Assembly: GCF_900177515.1 (NCBI RefSeq)
Contig: NZ_FXAK01000001.1
Location: 494,001-558,000 of the forward strand
Source: Azospirillum oryzae
Lineage (GTDB): Bacteria; Pseudomonadota; Alphaproteobacteria; Azospirillales; Azospirillaceae
Length of the DNA: 64,000 nt
Direction of reading: 5' to 3'
In this document: positions 42,181-51,431 of the stretch, piece after piece
Layout: every line of letters starts with the position of its first letter
How positions within the stretch are numbered: position 1 is the first letter of the stretch
Made by a program: the position numbers and the translations under genes
Notes under the pieces: model-generated
What the model saw: the letters and a program-made list of their open reading frames with translations, nothing else
Told to the model about the DNA's origin: nothing
Databases searched by the model: none

Positions 42181-42876
42181 ATGCCTCTCGATCCCCGCAG
42201 CTTCACCAACGACCATTTCCCCCGCTGGGCGGAGGAGCCGCCGACGCCGTCCGAAGGCTCGCTGGTTCCCGGATCGCAGTTCCACGAGGAACAATGGATC
42301 ATGGCCGCCGGCATGCTGGCGCGCGGCAACAGCTTTCTCCAGGTCTCCCGCGCCATGGGCTGCAGCCGCACCACCCTGTGGCGGGCCTATTACGGATCCA
42401 AGGACTTCCGTCATAGGGTCTGGTGGGAGCGGCAGGCGCTGAACCGCGAGGCCGAACTGCGCCTCTCCTCGCTGCGCGCCCTGGTGGCCGAGCAGATCGA
42501 ACGGCTGGTTTCCGCCGGCGACCCGTCCACCGTGCGCTGGCTGGCCGAACGCCTCGGCCTGTTCGCCGGCCTGGACGCCAACCGGGACGCCAACCGGGAC
42601 GCAGCGGCGACCGAGAGTCGTGCCCCCAAGCCCGCCCCCAGTCCCGAGGACCCGCCCGCCGTCACCGTCCCCGAACTGGACGACGACCTTCCCGGTGAAT
42701 TGCGCGAGCGCATGTCGCCCGATCCCGCCATGGTCGCCGCCGTCCTGGCCCAACCGGAGGCGGAGGGGCCGAAAGGCGTCTTCCCCTGGACCCTCAACCA
42801 GTACGAACATTACCCCAACCTCAACCCCGGCCCGGTGCCCCGCCGCGGTGCCGGCGCCTTCTCCGATCGCCGCTAG
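42181..42876 (+). CDS. hypothetical protein with N-terminal helix-turn-helix
   Basis: 231 residues from ATG 42181, with GGAG 7 nt upstream. Residues 35-75 ([41 protein letters not shown]) form a homeodomain-like helix-turn-helix resembling terminase small subunits and resolvase-type binders. A helical segment to about 125 includes RWLAERLGLF. A DANRDANRD tandem repeat and a Pro-rich linker follow, then a short conserved-looking tail (VFPWTLNQYEHYPNLNPG). Function is unknown. No phage genes are nearby, so a terminase role is unlikely; DNA binding is plausible. Confidence 0.6.
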   Translation: MPLDPRSFTNDHFPRWAEEPPTPSEGSLVPGSQFHEEQWIMAAGMLARGNSFLQVSRAMGCSRTTLWRAYYGSKDFRHRVWWERQALNREAELRLSSLRALVAEQIERLVSAGDPSTVRWLAERLGLFAGLDANRDANRDAAATESRAPKPAPSPEDPPAVTVPELDDDLPGELRERMSPDPAMVAAVLAQPEAEGPKGVFPWTLNQYEHYPNLNPGPVPRRGAGAFSDRR

Positions 42877-43061
42877 ACGGAACACCCGCCGGAAAGCGTT
42901 CCACGCCGTTCCATCGTCCCCGCAACCGCCCCACCACCCTTGAACCGTGCCCGCGCGATTGCTATTCGCCTATCATCGGTCGACACTCTCTGCGCTATAC
43001 AGGGGGTGCTTGACGGGGGCCGCGCTCGGCGGTGGCCGTGGTTGGAAAGGACGGGATCCGT

Positions 43062-44048
43062 ATGGACAAGCTGCATGCGATGCGCGTCTTCATCCGGGTG
43101 GTCGAAGCGAACAGCTTCACCAAGGCGGCGGAAACGCTGGGGCTGCCGCGCGCCTCGGTGACGACGACGGTGCAGAATCTGGAGGCGGCGCTGGGCGTGC
43201 GCCTGCTCCAGCGCACCACGCGAAAGCTCAGCCTGACGATGGACGGCGCCGCCTATCTGGAGGGGGCGACCCGCATCCTGTCGGAGATCGACGAGATCGA
43301 ATCCACCTTCACCAGCGCCCGCAAGACGCCGCGCGGCCGGTTGCGGGTGGACATGCCGGGCTCCATCGGCCGGCTGGTCATCATCCCCTCGATCCACGAA
43401 TTCCACGCCAAATATCCCGACATCGAGCTGATGCTGGGTCTGGGCGACCGTCCCATCGATCTGGTGCAGGAGGGGGTGGACTGCGTGGTCCGCATCGGCG
43501 AGCTGGCGGACTCCAGCCTGCTGGCGCGGCGCATCGGCGCCATGCAGCAGATCACCTGCGCCACCCCGGCCTATCTCGCCGAGCATGGCGAGCCGAAGAC
43601 CATCGAGGATCTGGACCGCCACATCGCGGTGAACTACTTCAGCAACCGCACCGGGCGGAACATGGAGCTCTGCTTCCAGCGCGACGGCGCGGTGGAGGAG
43701 ATCGCCATGAAGGGCGTCGTCTCCGTCAACGACGCCGACGCCTACGTCACCTGCGGCCTGGAAGGGCAGGGCATCCTGCAACCCGCCCGTTTCATGGTGC
43801 TGCCGCACCTGCGCAGCGGCGCCCTGCGCGAGATCCTGCGCGACTGGCGGCCGCCGCGCATTCCCATCTCCGCCGTCTACCCGCACAACCGGCACCTGTC
43901 GCCGAAGGTGCGGGTCTTCGTCGACTGGCTGGCCGAACTGTTCGAACGCTGCCCCCTGCTCCAGGGCGAGGAACTGCCGGGCGACCTGTGCGAAAAGCAG
44001 AAGGCGCCCGTGATGGAACGCGAAGGCGCCTGCGAGTGCGTGATGTGA
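43062..44048 (+). CDS. LysR family regulator (orphan)
   Basis: 328 residues from ATG 43062. Winged helix MDKLHAMRVFIRVVEANSFTKAAETLGLPRASVTTTVQNLEAALGVRLLQRTTR belongs to the AaeR/DmlR-like subgroup. The inducer domain covers 90-300. No divergent target gene is adjacent: the gene to the left reads the same way, and the FGGY kinase converges from the right with only 3 nt between stops. Its regulon is therefore unknown. Confidence 0.88.
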   Translation: MDKLHAMRVFIRVVEANSFTKAAETLGLPRASVTTTVQNLEAALGVRLLQRTTRKLSLTMDGAAYLEGATRILSEIDEIESTFTSARKTPRGRLRVDMPGSIGRLVIIPSIHEFHAKYPDIELMLGLGDRPIDLVQEGVDCVVRIGELADSSLLARRIGAMQQITCATPAYLAEHGEPKTIEDLDRHIAVNYFSNRTGRNMELCFQRDGAVEEIAMKGVVSVNDADAYVTCGLEGQGILQPARFMVLPHLRSGALREILRDWRPPRIPISAVYPHNRHLSPKVRVFVDWLAELFERCPLLQGEELPGDLCEKQKAPVMEREGACECVM

Positions 44049-44051
44049 GGT

Positions 44052-45704
44052 CTAGCCGGCCGTCTCCATCCCCATCTCCATCAGGGCCCGGTAAGCCATC
44101 TGGTCCTCGTGCATCCGCAGGAACACGGCGTATTTGGCGTCGTGATAGTCCCGCATCCGCCCCCCGGCCGGCCGGATGCTGCGGCCGGCGCGGCTCATCC
44201 CGGCCATGCCGGCGGCGATGTCCGTGAAGGCTCCCGCCGCCACCGCGCCCAGCACGGCGGCCCCCAGCAGCACGGCTTCCGGCTCTTCCGGCAGGACCAG
44301 GGTGCAGCCGGTGGCGTCGGCATGCGCCTCCAGGAACACCGGATTCTTGGTGCCGCCGCCGCAGGCCAGGATGGTGTCGATGGCATAGCCCCGCTCGTTC
44401 ATCGCCGCCACGATGTGCCGGGTGCCATAGGCCACCGCCTGCACCGTCGCCAGATAGAGCAGCGCCAGATCCTCCAGCCCGTCCGACAGCCGAAGCCCGC
44501 TGATGGCGCCGCGCAGACCGGCATCCGCCCGCGGCGAACGGTTGCCGTGGAAGTCGGGCAGCACATGCAGGTCGCGCGTCAGCATCGCCACCGGCCCACC
44601 GCTGCGCTCCGCAAGATCCGCCAGCTCCTCGTTCAGCAGCTGGTAGACCGTGGTGCCGCGCCGCTGCGCCTCGGCCGCAAGCCCGGCATGGCGGGGATGC
44701 CCCTGGACGACATGGTCGATCAGCGCCCCGGTCGCCGACTGCCCGCCCTCGTTCAGCCACAGCCCCGGCAGCATGGCCGAATGATAGGGGCCCCAGACGC
44801 CGGGGATGAAGCGCGGCGCTCCGGGGCTCATCACCATATGGCAGCTCGACGTGCCGCCGATCAGCGCCAGCCGCCGGTCGAAGTCGACGCCGTCCGACGC
44901 CTCCAGCGGCACCCCGATCACCCCGATCCCGCCGGCATGGGCGTCGATCAGCGAGGTGCCGACCGCTATACCCGGCGTCAGCCCAAGCTCGCGCGCGGCC
45001 TCCGCCGTCAGCCCACCGGCGATGGCGCTGCCGACCTCGCCGACGTCGGTGCCGATGCGAGCATGCCCCTCATCCACCAGATCCCCCAACCCGATGGCGC
45101 GGAGATAGCCATCGTCCCACCGCCCCTCATGCCCCAGATAGGTCCACTTGCACACAAGCGAGCACAGCGACCGCCGCGTCGCCCCGGTCGCCCGCCAGGT
45201 CAGGAAGTCCGGCAAATCGAAGAAATGCGCCGCCCGGCTCCAACTTTGGGGAAGATTCTCCTTCAGCCACAGCAGCTTCGGCGTCTGCATCTCCGGCGAC
45301 AGTCGCCCGCCGACATAGCGCAGAACCTCGTGACCGCCGGCATTGATGCGGTCGGTCTGCCCGATGGCGCGGTGGTCCATCCAGACGATGACGTTGCGGG
45401 AATCGTCGCCCTCCGGATCGACCGTCACCGGCCGCCCGGCGGCGTCCAGCACCACCAGCGAACAGGTGGCGTCGAAGCCGATGCCGACCACCTCGGGCCG
45501 TTCGGCGCAGGCTTCCAGCGCCTCGCGCACCGCAGCACAGACCGCGGCCCAGATGTCGTCGGAGGACTGCTCCGCCCATTCCGGATCGGGCTTCCACATC
45601 CGGATCGGGCGGGAGGCGGCGGCCAGCCGGCGCCCGGCAAGGTCGAAGATGCCGGCGCGGGCGCTGCCGGTCCCCACATCCACCCCGATCACGGCGCGTG
45701 TCAT
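44052..45704 (-). CDS. FGGY family pentulose kinase
   Basis: 550 residues from ATG 45704 (GGAGGA 7 nt upstream), typical for the ribulokinase-like FGGY subgroup. The N-terminal phosphate loop [18 protein letters not shown] and the [21 protein letters not shown] segment are followed by the C-terminal FGGY signature region and adenosine loop [20 protein letters not shown]. It would phosphorylate a ketopentose or related sugar (D-ribulose in the best-studied relatives). It is the last gene of the deoxyribose-type operon, separated from the ribokinase gene by a long perfect hairpin. That suggests it is expressed at a different level. Confidence 0.87.
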   Translation of the reverse strand: MTRAVIGVDVGTGSARAGIFDLAGRRLAAASRPIRMWKPDPEWAEQSSDDIWAAVCAAVREALEACAERPEVVGIGFDATCSLVVLDAAGRPVTVDPEGDDSRNVIVWMDHRAIGQTDRINAGGHEVLRYVGGRLSPEMQTPKLLWLKENLPQSWSRAAHFFDLPDFLTWRATGATRRSLCSLVCKWTYLGHEGRWDDGYLRAIGLGDLVDEGHARIGTDVGEVGSAIAGGLTAEAARELGLTPGIAVGTSLIDAHAGGIGVIGVPLEASDGVDFDRRLALIGGTSSCHMVMSPGAPRFIPGVWGPYHSAMLPGLWLNEGGQSATGALIDHVVQGHPRHAGLAAEAQRRGTTVYQLLNEELADLAERSGGPVAMLTRDLHVLPDFHGNRSPRADAGLRGAISGLRLSDGLEDLALLYLATVQAVAYGTRHIVAAMNERGYAIDTILACGGGTKNPVFLEAHADATGCTLVLPEEPEAVLLGAAVLGAVAAGAFTDIAAGMAGMSRAGRSIRPAGGRMRDYHDAKYAVFLRMHEDQMAYRALMEMGMETAG

Positions 45705-45730
45705 GGCGTGTCCTCCGTCCGACGCTTGGA

Positions 45731-45770
45731 GTGCGATCGCTTCAGACGGAATCGTCTGAAGCGATCGCAC
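45731..45770. repeat. 18-bp perfect hairpin between two sugar kinase genes
   Basis: GTGCGATCGCTTCAGACG and CGTCTGAAGCGATCGCAC face each other across loop GAAT, without a mismatch. It fills the gap between the ribokinase stop (45786) and the FGGY kinase ATG (45704). No U-tract follows in the direction of transcription. It may be an attenuator, an mRNA stabiliser or a dispersed REP-like element. Confidence 0.7.
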
Positions 45771-45785
45771 GGAAAATCAAAAAAG

Positions 45786-46709
45786 CTAAAGGCTGGTGCA
45801 GAAGGCCTCGAACGCCTCGCGGCTGGCATAGGATTTCTGCGTGCCCGGCCGGGTGATGCTGTCGGCGGCATAGCGCACTGCCATGTGCAGCGCCGCATCC
45901 AGGTCGCGGTTCTCCACATAGTAGCGCGCGAAGCTGCCGATGAAGGCGTCGCCGGCCCCGGTGGTGTCGACCGGCGTGACCCGCACCGGCTCGACCCGCC
46001 GCGTCTCCTCGCCCTTGGTCACCAGAAGCGCTCCGCGCGCGCCCAGCGTGACAATGACGGTGCGGATGCCGCGGTCGATCAGGGAGCGCGCCGCCGTCTC
46101 GGCCTCCGCCTCCGACGAGACTGGCAGTCCGGAGATGGTCGCCAGCTCCGTCTGGTTCGGCACCAGGAAGGTCACCTGCCCGATCCGCTTGGGGTCGAGG
46201 TCGGCGGGCGCGGGCGCCGGGTTCAACAGGGTCTCGATGCCGTGCCGGGCGCCGAACTCGATGGTGTGGTAGATCGTCTCCAGCGGGACTTCCAGCTGCA
46301 TGACGATCAGGTCGCAGCCCTTCAGATCCTCAGCCGCGCGGTCGACGTCGGCCGGCGACAGCAGGGCGTTGGCGCCCTTGATGATCAGGATGCTGTTCTC
46401 GCCCGACGGCTCGACGAAGATCGGGGCGACGCCGCTGGAGGTGCCGGGCACCCGCTCGACATAGCGGGTGTCGATGCCGGACTCCTCGAAGTTGCGGATG
46501 GTGTTGTCGGCGAAGATGTCGTCGCCGACCTTGGTGACCATCATCACCTTTGCCCCCAGCCGGGCGGCGGCGATGGCCTGGTTGGCGCCCTTGCCGCCGC
46601 AGCCCATCTCGAACCGCGGCGCCTCGATGGTCTCGCCGGGGCCGGGCATGCGGGCGGTGTAGGTGATGAGGTCGACCATGTTGCTGCCGACCACGGCGAT
46701 CTTGCCCAT
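45786..46709 (-). CDS. ribokinase/deoxyribokinase family sugar kinase (PfkB)
   Basis: 307 residues with the ribokinase pattern: N-terminal VVGSNMVDLITYTARMPGPGETIEA, substrate motif GCGGKGANQAIAAARLGAKV, and C-terminal VDTTGAGDAFIGSF holding the catalytic aspartate and anion hole. Ribokinase and deoxyribokinase cannot be separated by sight. The DeoC and DeoR partners favour 2-deoxyribose as substrate, giving 2-deoxyribose 5-phosphate for DeoC. It lies 15 nt after the DUF4432 gene. Confidence 0.88.
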   Translation of the reverse strand: MGKIAVVGSNMVDLITYTARMPGPGETIEAPRFEMGCGGKGANQAIAAARLGAKVMMVTKVGDDIFADNTIRNFEESGIDTRYVERVPGTSSGVAPIFVEPSGENSILIIKGANALLSPADVDRAAEDLKGCDLIVMQLEVPLETIYHTIEFGARHGIETLLNPAPAPADLDPKRIGQVTFLVPNQTELATISGLPVSSEAEAETAARSLIDRGIRTVIVTLGARGALLVTKGEETRRVEPVRVTPVDTTGAGDAFIGSFARYYVENRDLDAALHMAVRYAADSITRPGTQKSYASREAFEAFCTSL

Positions 46710-46724
46710 CTTCGGATACTCCTC

Positions 46725-47810
46725 TTAAAACGCCCGAATGGCGCATTCCTCGGCTTCGGCCTCGTCGGCGGTCAGATAGCCCAGCCGCACGGAAAAGCGC
46801 CGGGTTTCCCCGCCCGCCAGCGTCTGGACATTGCCCTTCATCGCTTCCGCACTATAGCCCTCCGGCTCGCAGGTGGAGGGCAGGGCGAAGGCGCAGACCT
46901 TCTGGTCGCTGTTCACCAGCACCCAGCGCACGGTCTTGGGGAACTCCCGCGTGCTGTAGGCGATGTGGAAGGCGTCGCCCTCGCGCCGCCGCATCATCAC
47001 GGCGGTGCCGCCCTCCTCGTCGGTGCGCAGGCCGCGGATGTAGAAGACCTGCTCCGGATCATAGCGCTCGGGCTCGTCCAGCACCTCCATCACCGCGGGA
47101 TCGCGGGCGAGGTCGGACAGCAGCGCGTCATAGTCCGGGCTGCGCGGCACATGGGCGGGCACCACCGTGCGCACCGCCGTCGCCTCCGGCGTGAAGGGGG
47201 CCGGCTGGACGATGCGGGCACCCTCGGCGAAGGCGAAATTGACGTGGCACATGTACATCAGGTCCATCGCCGCGCCCGACAGGTTCTCCACCTCCATCCT
47301 GATGTCGAACAGGGCGGCGCCGGGACGCAGCACCACGCGCGGGCGGGCGACATAATGGGCGCCGAAGCCCATCACATACTCGCGCCGGCCGGTCACCGCC
47401 ATATAAGGGCCTTCGTCGTCCTCCCCCACCTCCAGCCCGGCGGCATCCATCGGCGCGCAGGGCATCTCGCCATGCAGGAGATGGCTGTCCTGCGGGCCGG
47501 GGCAGCCGTTGCGCAGCAGCCCGGAATGGAAGGCGAAGCAGCCATAGGTGCCGACGATCTCGGCAGCATGGCGCGGCATGTCGAACATGTTCGCCATCGT
47601 CAGGTCGACGCCGTCGAACACGGCATCCCAGACCATCTGGCCGTAATAGGGCAGCACCACCAGATGCCCGCGCCGGTTGGACAGCCGCACCGCCTCGATC
47701 CCGCTGTCATAGCGGAACAGGCTGGCGGTCATGCCGTGCGCCTCGGCGATCGGGCGCTCCGCCTCGCCGAAGAAGCTTTTGCGGAAATGGATGGCGGTTC
47801 GGACGCTCAT
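46725..47810 (-). CDS. DUF4432 family protein, aldose 1-epimerase-like
   Basis: 361 residues forming a galactose-mutarotase-like beta-sandwich. Candidate catalytic residues appear in CFAFHSGLLRNGCPG, and the later MYMCHVNFAFAEGA stretch carries a conserved histidine. DUF4432 proteins are common in sugar operons, and many are taken for mutarotases; direct proof is scarce. Here it could interconvert anomers of the imported pentose or deoxypentose before phosphorylation. It lies 38 nt after the last permease gene. Confidence 0.8.
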   Translation of the reverse strand: MSVRTAIHFRKSFFGEAERPIAEAHGMTASLFRYDSGIEAVRLSNRRGHLVVLPYYGQMVWDAVFDGVDLTMANMFDMPRHAAEIVGTYGCFAFHSGLLRNGCPGPQDSHLLHGEMPCAPMDAAGLEVGEDDEGPYMAVTGRREYVMGFGAHYVARPRVVLRPGAALFDIRMEVENLSGAAMDLMYMCHVNFAFAEGARIVQPAPFTPEATAVRTVVPAHVPRSPDYDALLSDLARDPAVMEVLDEPERYDPEQVFYIRGLRTDEEGGTAVMMRRREGDAFHIAYSTREFPKTVRWVLVNSDQKVCAFALPSTCEPEGYSAEAMKGNVQTLAGGETRRFSVRLGYLTADEAEAEECAIRAF

Positions 47811-47848
47811 GTGATGTCCTCACTATCTAAAGCCGGCTTGGAAGGCGG

Positions 47849-48841
47849 CTAGCGGGTGCGGTTCTTGTAGGCGTTGATGGCGATGACCAGCAGCAGGAAC
47901 GCGCCCCAGATGAAGTCGATCAGGTGATTGGAGAAGCGCAGGATCTGGAAACCGCTCGACAGCAGCATCAGCGCCACCACCGCGATGGTGATGCCCAGCA
48001 CCGTGCCCCGGCCGCCGGCCGGATTTGTCCCGCCCAGCACCGCGATCAGCACCGCCTGCAGCAGGTAGGAGGTCCCATAGTCCGATTTCGCCGCGTTGGT
48101 CCGTCCCGACAGGATGATCCCGGCGACCGAGGCCAGCACGCCGGTCAGCATATAGCTGTACAGCACCATCCGCTCCCGCTTCAGCCCGGCGAACAGCGCC
48201 GCCTTCGGGTTGGTGCCGATCAGCATCAGGTTGATGCCGAAGGCCGTGCGGCTCAGCAGGAAGGCGATCAGGACCGCGATCACCGCGAACAGCACGAAGG
48301 GCGTCGCCAGCCCCAGGATCTTGCCGTTGCCGAGGAAGGCCCAGGCGGCGGGAAAGCCGACGATGGCCGGCCCCCCGGTCAGCACGATGGCAAGCCCGGT
48401 AAAGACCTGTCCCGTGCCCAGCGTCGCCAGGATCGGCGTGATGCCCAGCCGGGTGATCAGCAGCCCGTTGACGGTCCCCGCCACCAGCCCGGTCCCGAGT
48501 GCGATGACCACGCCCAGCAGGACCGTTATGACGCCGGTGTCGGCGATTCCGGCGGCGCCAGCCATCTTGTGGAACAGCACGCCGGCCAGGATGCCCGACA
48601 GGTTGGCCACCCCCACCACCGACAGGTCGATGCCGCCCGTCAGCATGGCGATCATCATCGCGATGGAGAGCAGGCCAAGCTCCGGGAAGATGTAAGTCAG
48701 GGATTCGAAGTTGTAATAGCGCAGGAACTTGTCGGGGCTGAGCGCCGTCATCACGACGAAGATCAGCACCGTCATCACCAGAAGCTGGACGATGTTGTTG
48801 TCGCGGTTGACCAGGCTGCGGATGTTCATTTGTGCCTTCAT
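47849..48841 (-). CDS. ribose-class ABC transporter permease 1
   Basis: 330 residues with about ten membrane helices of the RbsC family (YIFPELGLLSIAMMIAMLTGGIDLSVVGVANLSG, then AVLGGTNPAGGRGTVLGI). Twelve bases separate it from the second permease, and the pair probably forms a heterodimeric channel, as in rhamnose and autoinducer-2 importers. ATG 48841 is used; ATG 48829 is possible. Confidence 0.9.
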   Translation of the reverse strand: MKAQMNIRSLVNRDNNIVQLLVMTVLIFVVMTALSPDKFLRYYNFESLTYIFPELGLLSIAMMIAMLTGGIDLSVVGVANLSGILAGVLFHKMAGAAGIADTGVITVLLGVVIALGTGLVAGTVNGLLITRLGITPILATLGTGQVFTGLAIVLTGGPAIVGFPAAWAFLGNGKILGLATPFVLFAVIAVLIAFLLSRTAFGINLMLIGTNPKAALFAGLKRERMVLYSYMLTGVLASVAGIILSGRTNAAKSDYGTSYLLQAVLIAVLGGTNPAGGRGTVLGITIAVVALMLLSSGFQILRFSNHLIDFIWGAFLLLVIAINAYKNRTR

Positions 48842-48853
48842 GCTCCCGCCTCC

Positions 48854-49831
48854 TCATGCCGTCCGGCGACGGTCGCGCCAAGCCGACAGGGCGGTCGCGA
48901 CGATGACGATCGATCCCACGACGACGAGCTGCCAGGTGGTGTCCACTCTCATGATGATCAGGCTGTTCTTGACCATCACCAGCATGAAGACGCCGAGCAT
49001 GGTGCCGAGAACGCTGCCCCGGCCGCCGAAGATCGACGCCCCGCCGAGAACCACCGCGGCGATCACGTCCAGTTCCAGCCCGACGAAGTCGCGCGGGTTG
49101 GCCAGCCAGATCATGCCGCTGTGCAGAAGTCCGGCGAAGCCGGCCAGCGCGCCGGCGGCGCAATAGATGAAGAAGATGGTCTTGCGCAGGTCGAAGCCGG
49201 CCCGCCGCGCTGCTTCCGGATCGCCGCCCAGCGCGTAGGCGCTGCGGCCGATCATGGTGTAGCGCAGCACCAGATGCATGGCGAGCGCCAGCCCGACATA
49301 GATCAGCACCATCGCCGTCAGGCCGTAGGTGGTGCCGTCGGCCTTGGTCACGCTGACCACCTCGGTGCGGGCGAAGTCGATCAGCGCGGTCGGCATCTTG
49401 TTGATGTTGATCATGCTGGTGCCGACGACGCCCAGCAGGAAACCGCGCACCATGGCGCTGGTGCCCAGCGTCACGATCAGCGGGATCATGCGGAATTTAT
49501 AGACGAAGAAGCCGTTCACCGCGCCGAACAGCAGCCCCATGACGGTGGCCGCCAGCAAGGGCAGGACGACGCCGTTGTATCCCAGCGCCAGCATGCCCTT
49601 GATCGTCAGATACATGGCGGCGACGGCAAAGGCCGGGAACGACACGTCGATGCCGCCCGAGATCAGCACCAGCAGCACGCCCAAGGCCATGATGCCGATG
49701 ATGACGTTGCTGCGCATCAGGCTGAACAGGTTGTCGAGTTGCCAGAAGGCAGGGTTGATCGTGCCGATGAGGACCATGGCGAGCAGCAGGATGCCCGCGA
49801 TGACCGTTTCCGACCGGCGGAGCAGGGCCAT
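48854..49831 (-). CDS. ribose-class ABC transporter permease 2
   Basis: 325 residues, RbsC family (IIGIMALGVLLVLISGGIDVSFPAFAVAAMYLT, then VLGGASIFGGRGSVLGTMLG). It has paralogous features shared with the adjacent permease but differs enough to be a distinct subunit. It follows the ATPase gene by 12 bases. Confidence 0.9.
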   Translation of the reverse strand: MALLRRSETVIAGILLLAMVLIGTINPAFWQLDNLFSLMRSNVIIGIMALGVLLVLISGGIDVSFPAFAVAAMYLTIKGMLALGYNGVVLPLLAATVMGLLFGAVNGFFVYKFRMIPLIVTLGTSAMVRGFLLGVVGTSMININKMPTALIDFARTEVVSVTKADGTTYGLTAMVLIYVGLALAMHLVLRYTMIGRSAYALGGDPEAARRAGFDLRKTIFFIYCAAGALAGFAGLLHSGMIWLANPRDFVGLELDVIAAVVLGGASIFGGRGSVLGTMLGVFMLVMVKNSLIIMRVDTTWQLVVVGSIVIVATALSAWRDRRRTA

Positions 49832-49843
49832 CGGTTCCTCCCC

Positions 49844-51346
49844 TCAGGTAAAGGTCTTGAGCCGGTCGCTGACCGTCTCTTCGGTGACGTCGGCGGCGGG
49901 CAGATCGTCGATGAAGCGCCCGCGATGCATCAGCACGATGCGGTTGCAGTTCTGCACCAGCTCCAGCACGTCGTCGGAGATCATCAGAACGGCGAGGCCG
50001 TGATGCTGCGCCAGTTCCCGGATCTTGGCGTGGATTTCCGCCTTCGATCCGACATCGACGCCAACCGTCGGGCCGTTCAGGATCAGCACGCGGGCGTCGG
50101 TCAGCAGCCAGCGGGCCAGCACCACGCGCTGCTGGTTTCCGCCCGACAGCTGCATCACCGGCTTCTCGGCGGTGGGTGTGGCGATCTGCATGGCGCGGAC
50201 CATGCCCTGCGTCATCTCCTCCGCTTGGCTGCGGTCGATCACCAGATTGCGAGCCAGCCGCTCATAGGAGGTGGCGAGCATGTTGCGCTTGATGCTCTGC
50301 GGCAGGAACAGCCCTTCGGTCAGCCGGTCTTCCGGCACATAGGCGATGCCGGCGTCGATGGCCTCCTGGGTCGTGCGCAGCCGCGCCGGCTTCCCGTCGA
50401 TCAGGATCTCGCCCCGGTGGTTCGGGACCATGCCGAACAGCGCCAGCGCCAGTTCGGTGCGCCCGGACCCCAGCAGGCCCGACAGCCCGACGATTTCGCC
50501 CGGCCGGATGGCGAGGTTCAGACCTTCGCATTTGCCGGGGACGGTGAGGTCACGGATTTCCAGCCGCGGCGGCACCTGTGTGCCGGGGGGCGGGGTCCAG
50601 ACATAGGGTTCGTTGAGGATGTCGCCGCCGGTCATGTGGCGGGTGATCAGCGCCTCGTCGAAGTCGCCGGTCGGCCCCTCCGCCACCTTGCGGCCGTTGC
50701 GGATGACGGTGATGCGCTCGCTGATCTCCAGCATCTCGCGCATCTTGTGGCTGACGAACAGGATGGCGATGCCGCGCGCCTGGATGTCGCGGACGATGCG
50801 GAACAGCGTCTCGACCTCCTTGCGGGTCAGCGCCGTTGTCGGCTCGTCCATGATGATCAGGCGGGCATCGGACATCAGCGCGCGGGCGATGGCGACCAGC
50901 TGCTTGCCGGCGGTCGGCAGCGAGGCGACCTCCGCATCCAAATCCAGTTCGACGCCCAGCCGGTCGACCGCCTCGCGGGCGATGGTGCGGGTGCGCCGCC
51001 AGTTCATCAGGCGGCGCTTCTCGCCCAGATGGACGTTCATCGCCAGATTCTCGGCGACCGTCAGGTTCCCGAACAGGGAAAAGTCCTGGTAGATGACCTG
51101 CACGCCATGGGCGATGGCCTCGATCGGCGTCATGCCCGTCACCGGCTTGCCGTCGATCAGGAACTCGCCGCCGTCCGGCTGATAGACGCCGGACATGATC
51201 TTGATGACGGTGGATTTGCCCGATCCGTTCTCTCCGGCCAGGCAATGTATCTCGCCCGGCTTGATGACCAGCGACATGGCGTCCAGCGCGACGACGCCGG
51301 AAAACACCTTCCGGATGTCCCGGAGTTCGATGAAACCGTCTGACAT
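49844..51346 (-). CDS. sugar ABC transporter ATPase with two nucleotide-binding domains (RbsA type)
   Basis: 500 residues with two ABC domains. The first has Walker A GENGSGKST, signature LPTAGKQLVAIARAL and Walker B LIIMDEPTTALT. The second has GLLGSGRTELAL, signature LSGGNQQRVVLARWL and VLILNGPTVGVDVG. As in RbsA and other members, the second domain is degenerate at key positions: its Walker B reads LILNGPT, with Asn in place of Asp and Gly in place of the catalytic Glu. Hydrolysis probably depends on the first site. Confidence 0.92.
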   Translation of the reverse strand: MSDGFIELRDIRKVFSGVVALDAMSLVIKPGEIHCLAGENGSGKSTVIKIMSGVYQPDGGEFLIDGKPVTGMTPIEAIAHGVQVIYQDFSLFGNLTVAENLAMNVHLGEKRRLMNWRRTRTIAREAVDRLGVELDLDAEVASLPTAGKQLVAIARALMSDARLIIMDEPTTALTRKEVETLFRIVRDIQARGIAILFVSHKMREMLEISERITVIRNGRKVAEGPTGDFDEALITRHMTGGDILNEPYVWTPPPGTQVPPRLEIRDLTVPGKCEGLNLAIRPGEIVGLSGLLGSGRTELALALFGMVPNHRGEILIDGKPARLRTTQEAIDAGIAYVPEDRLTEGLFLPQSIKRNMLATSYERLARNLVIDRSQAEEMTQGMVRAMQIATPTAEKPVMQLSGGNQQRVVLARWLLTDARVLILNGPTVGVDVGSKAEIHAKIRELAQHHGLAVLMISDDVLELVQNCNRIVLMHRGRFIDDLPAADVTEETVSDRLKTFT

Positions 51347-51431
51347 GTCTTCCGCCCGGCGGTTCGAGGAAAGGATGAAGACGCGGGCGCCGACAGCCGT
51401 TGCCGGCCATCTGCGCCCGCCCCCGGGGGCA

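Noticed and set aside
42181..42876. Prophage small terminase
   Set aside because: Only the helix-turn-helix resembles terminase small subunits; no large terminase, portal, capsid or integrase gene is present.
44109..47852. 1247-codon open frame on the plus strand
   Set aside because: It is the antisense shadow of the FGGY kinase, ribokinase and DUF4432 genes. Its translation is His/Arg/Gly-rich without motifs, as expected for GC-rich opposite-strand frames.
47924..51343. 1139-codon open frame on the plus strand
   Set aside because: Antisense to two permease genes and the ATPase gene, all with clear family motifs; the translation is low-complexity His/Gln/Asp-rich.
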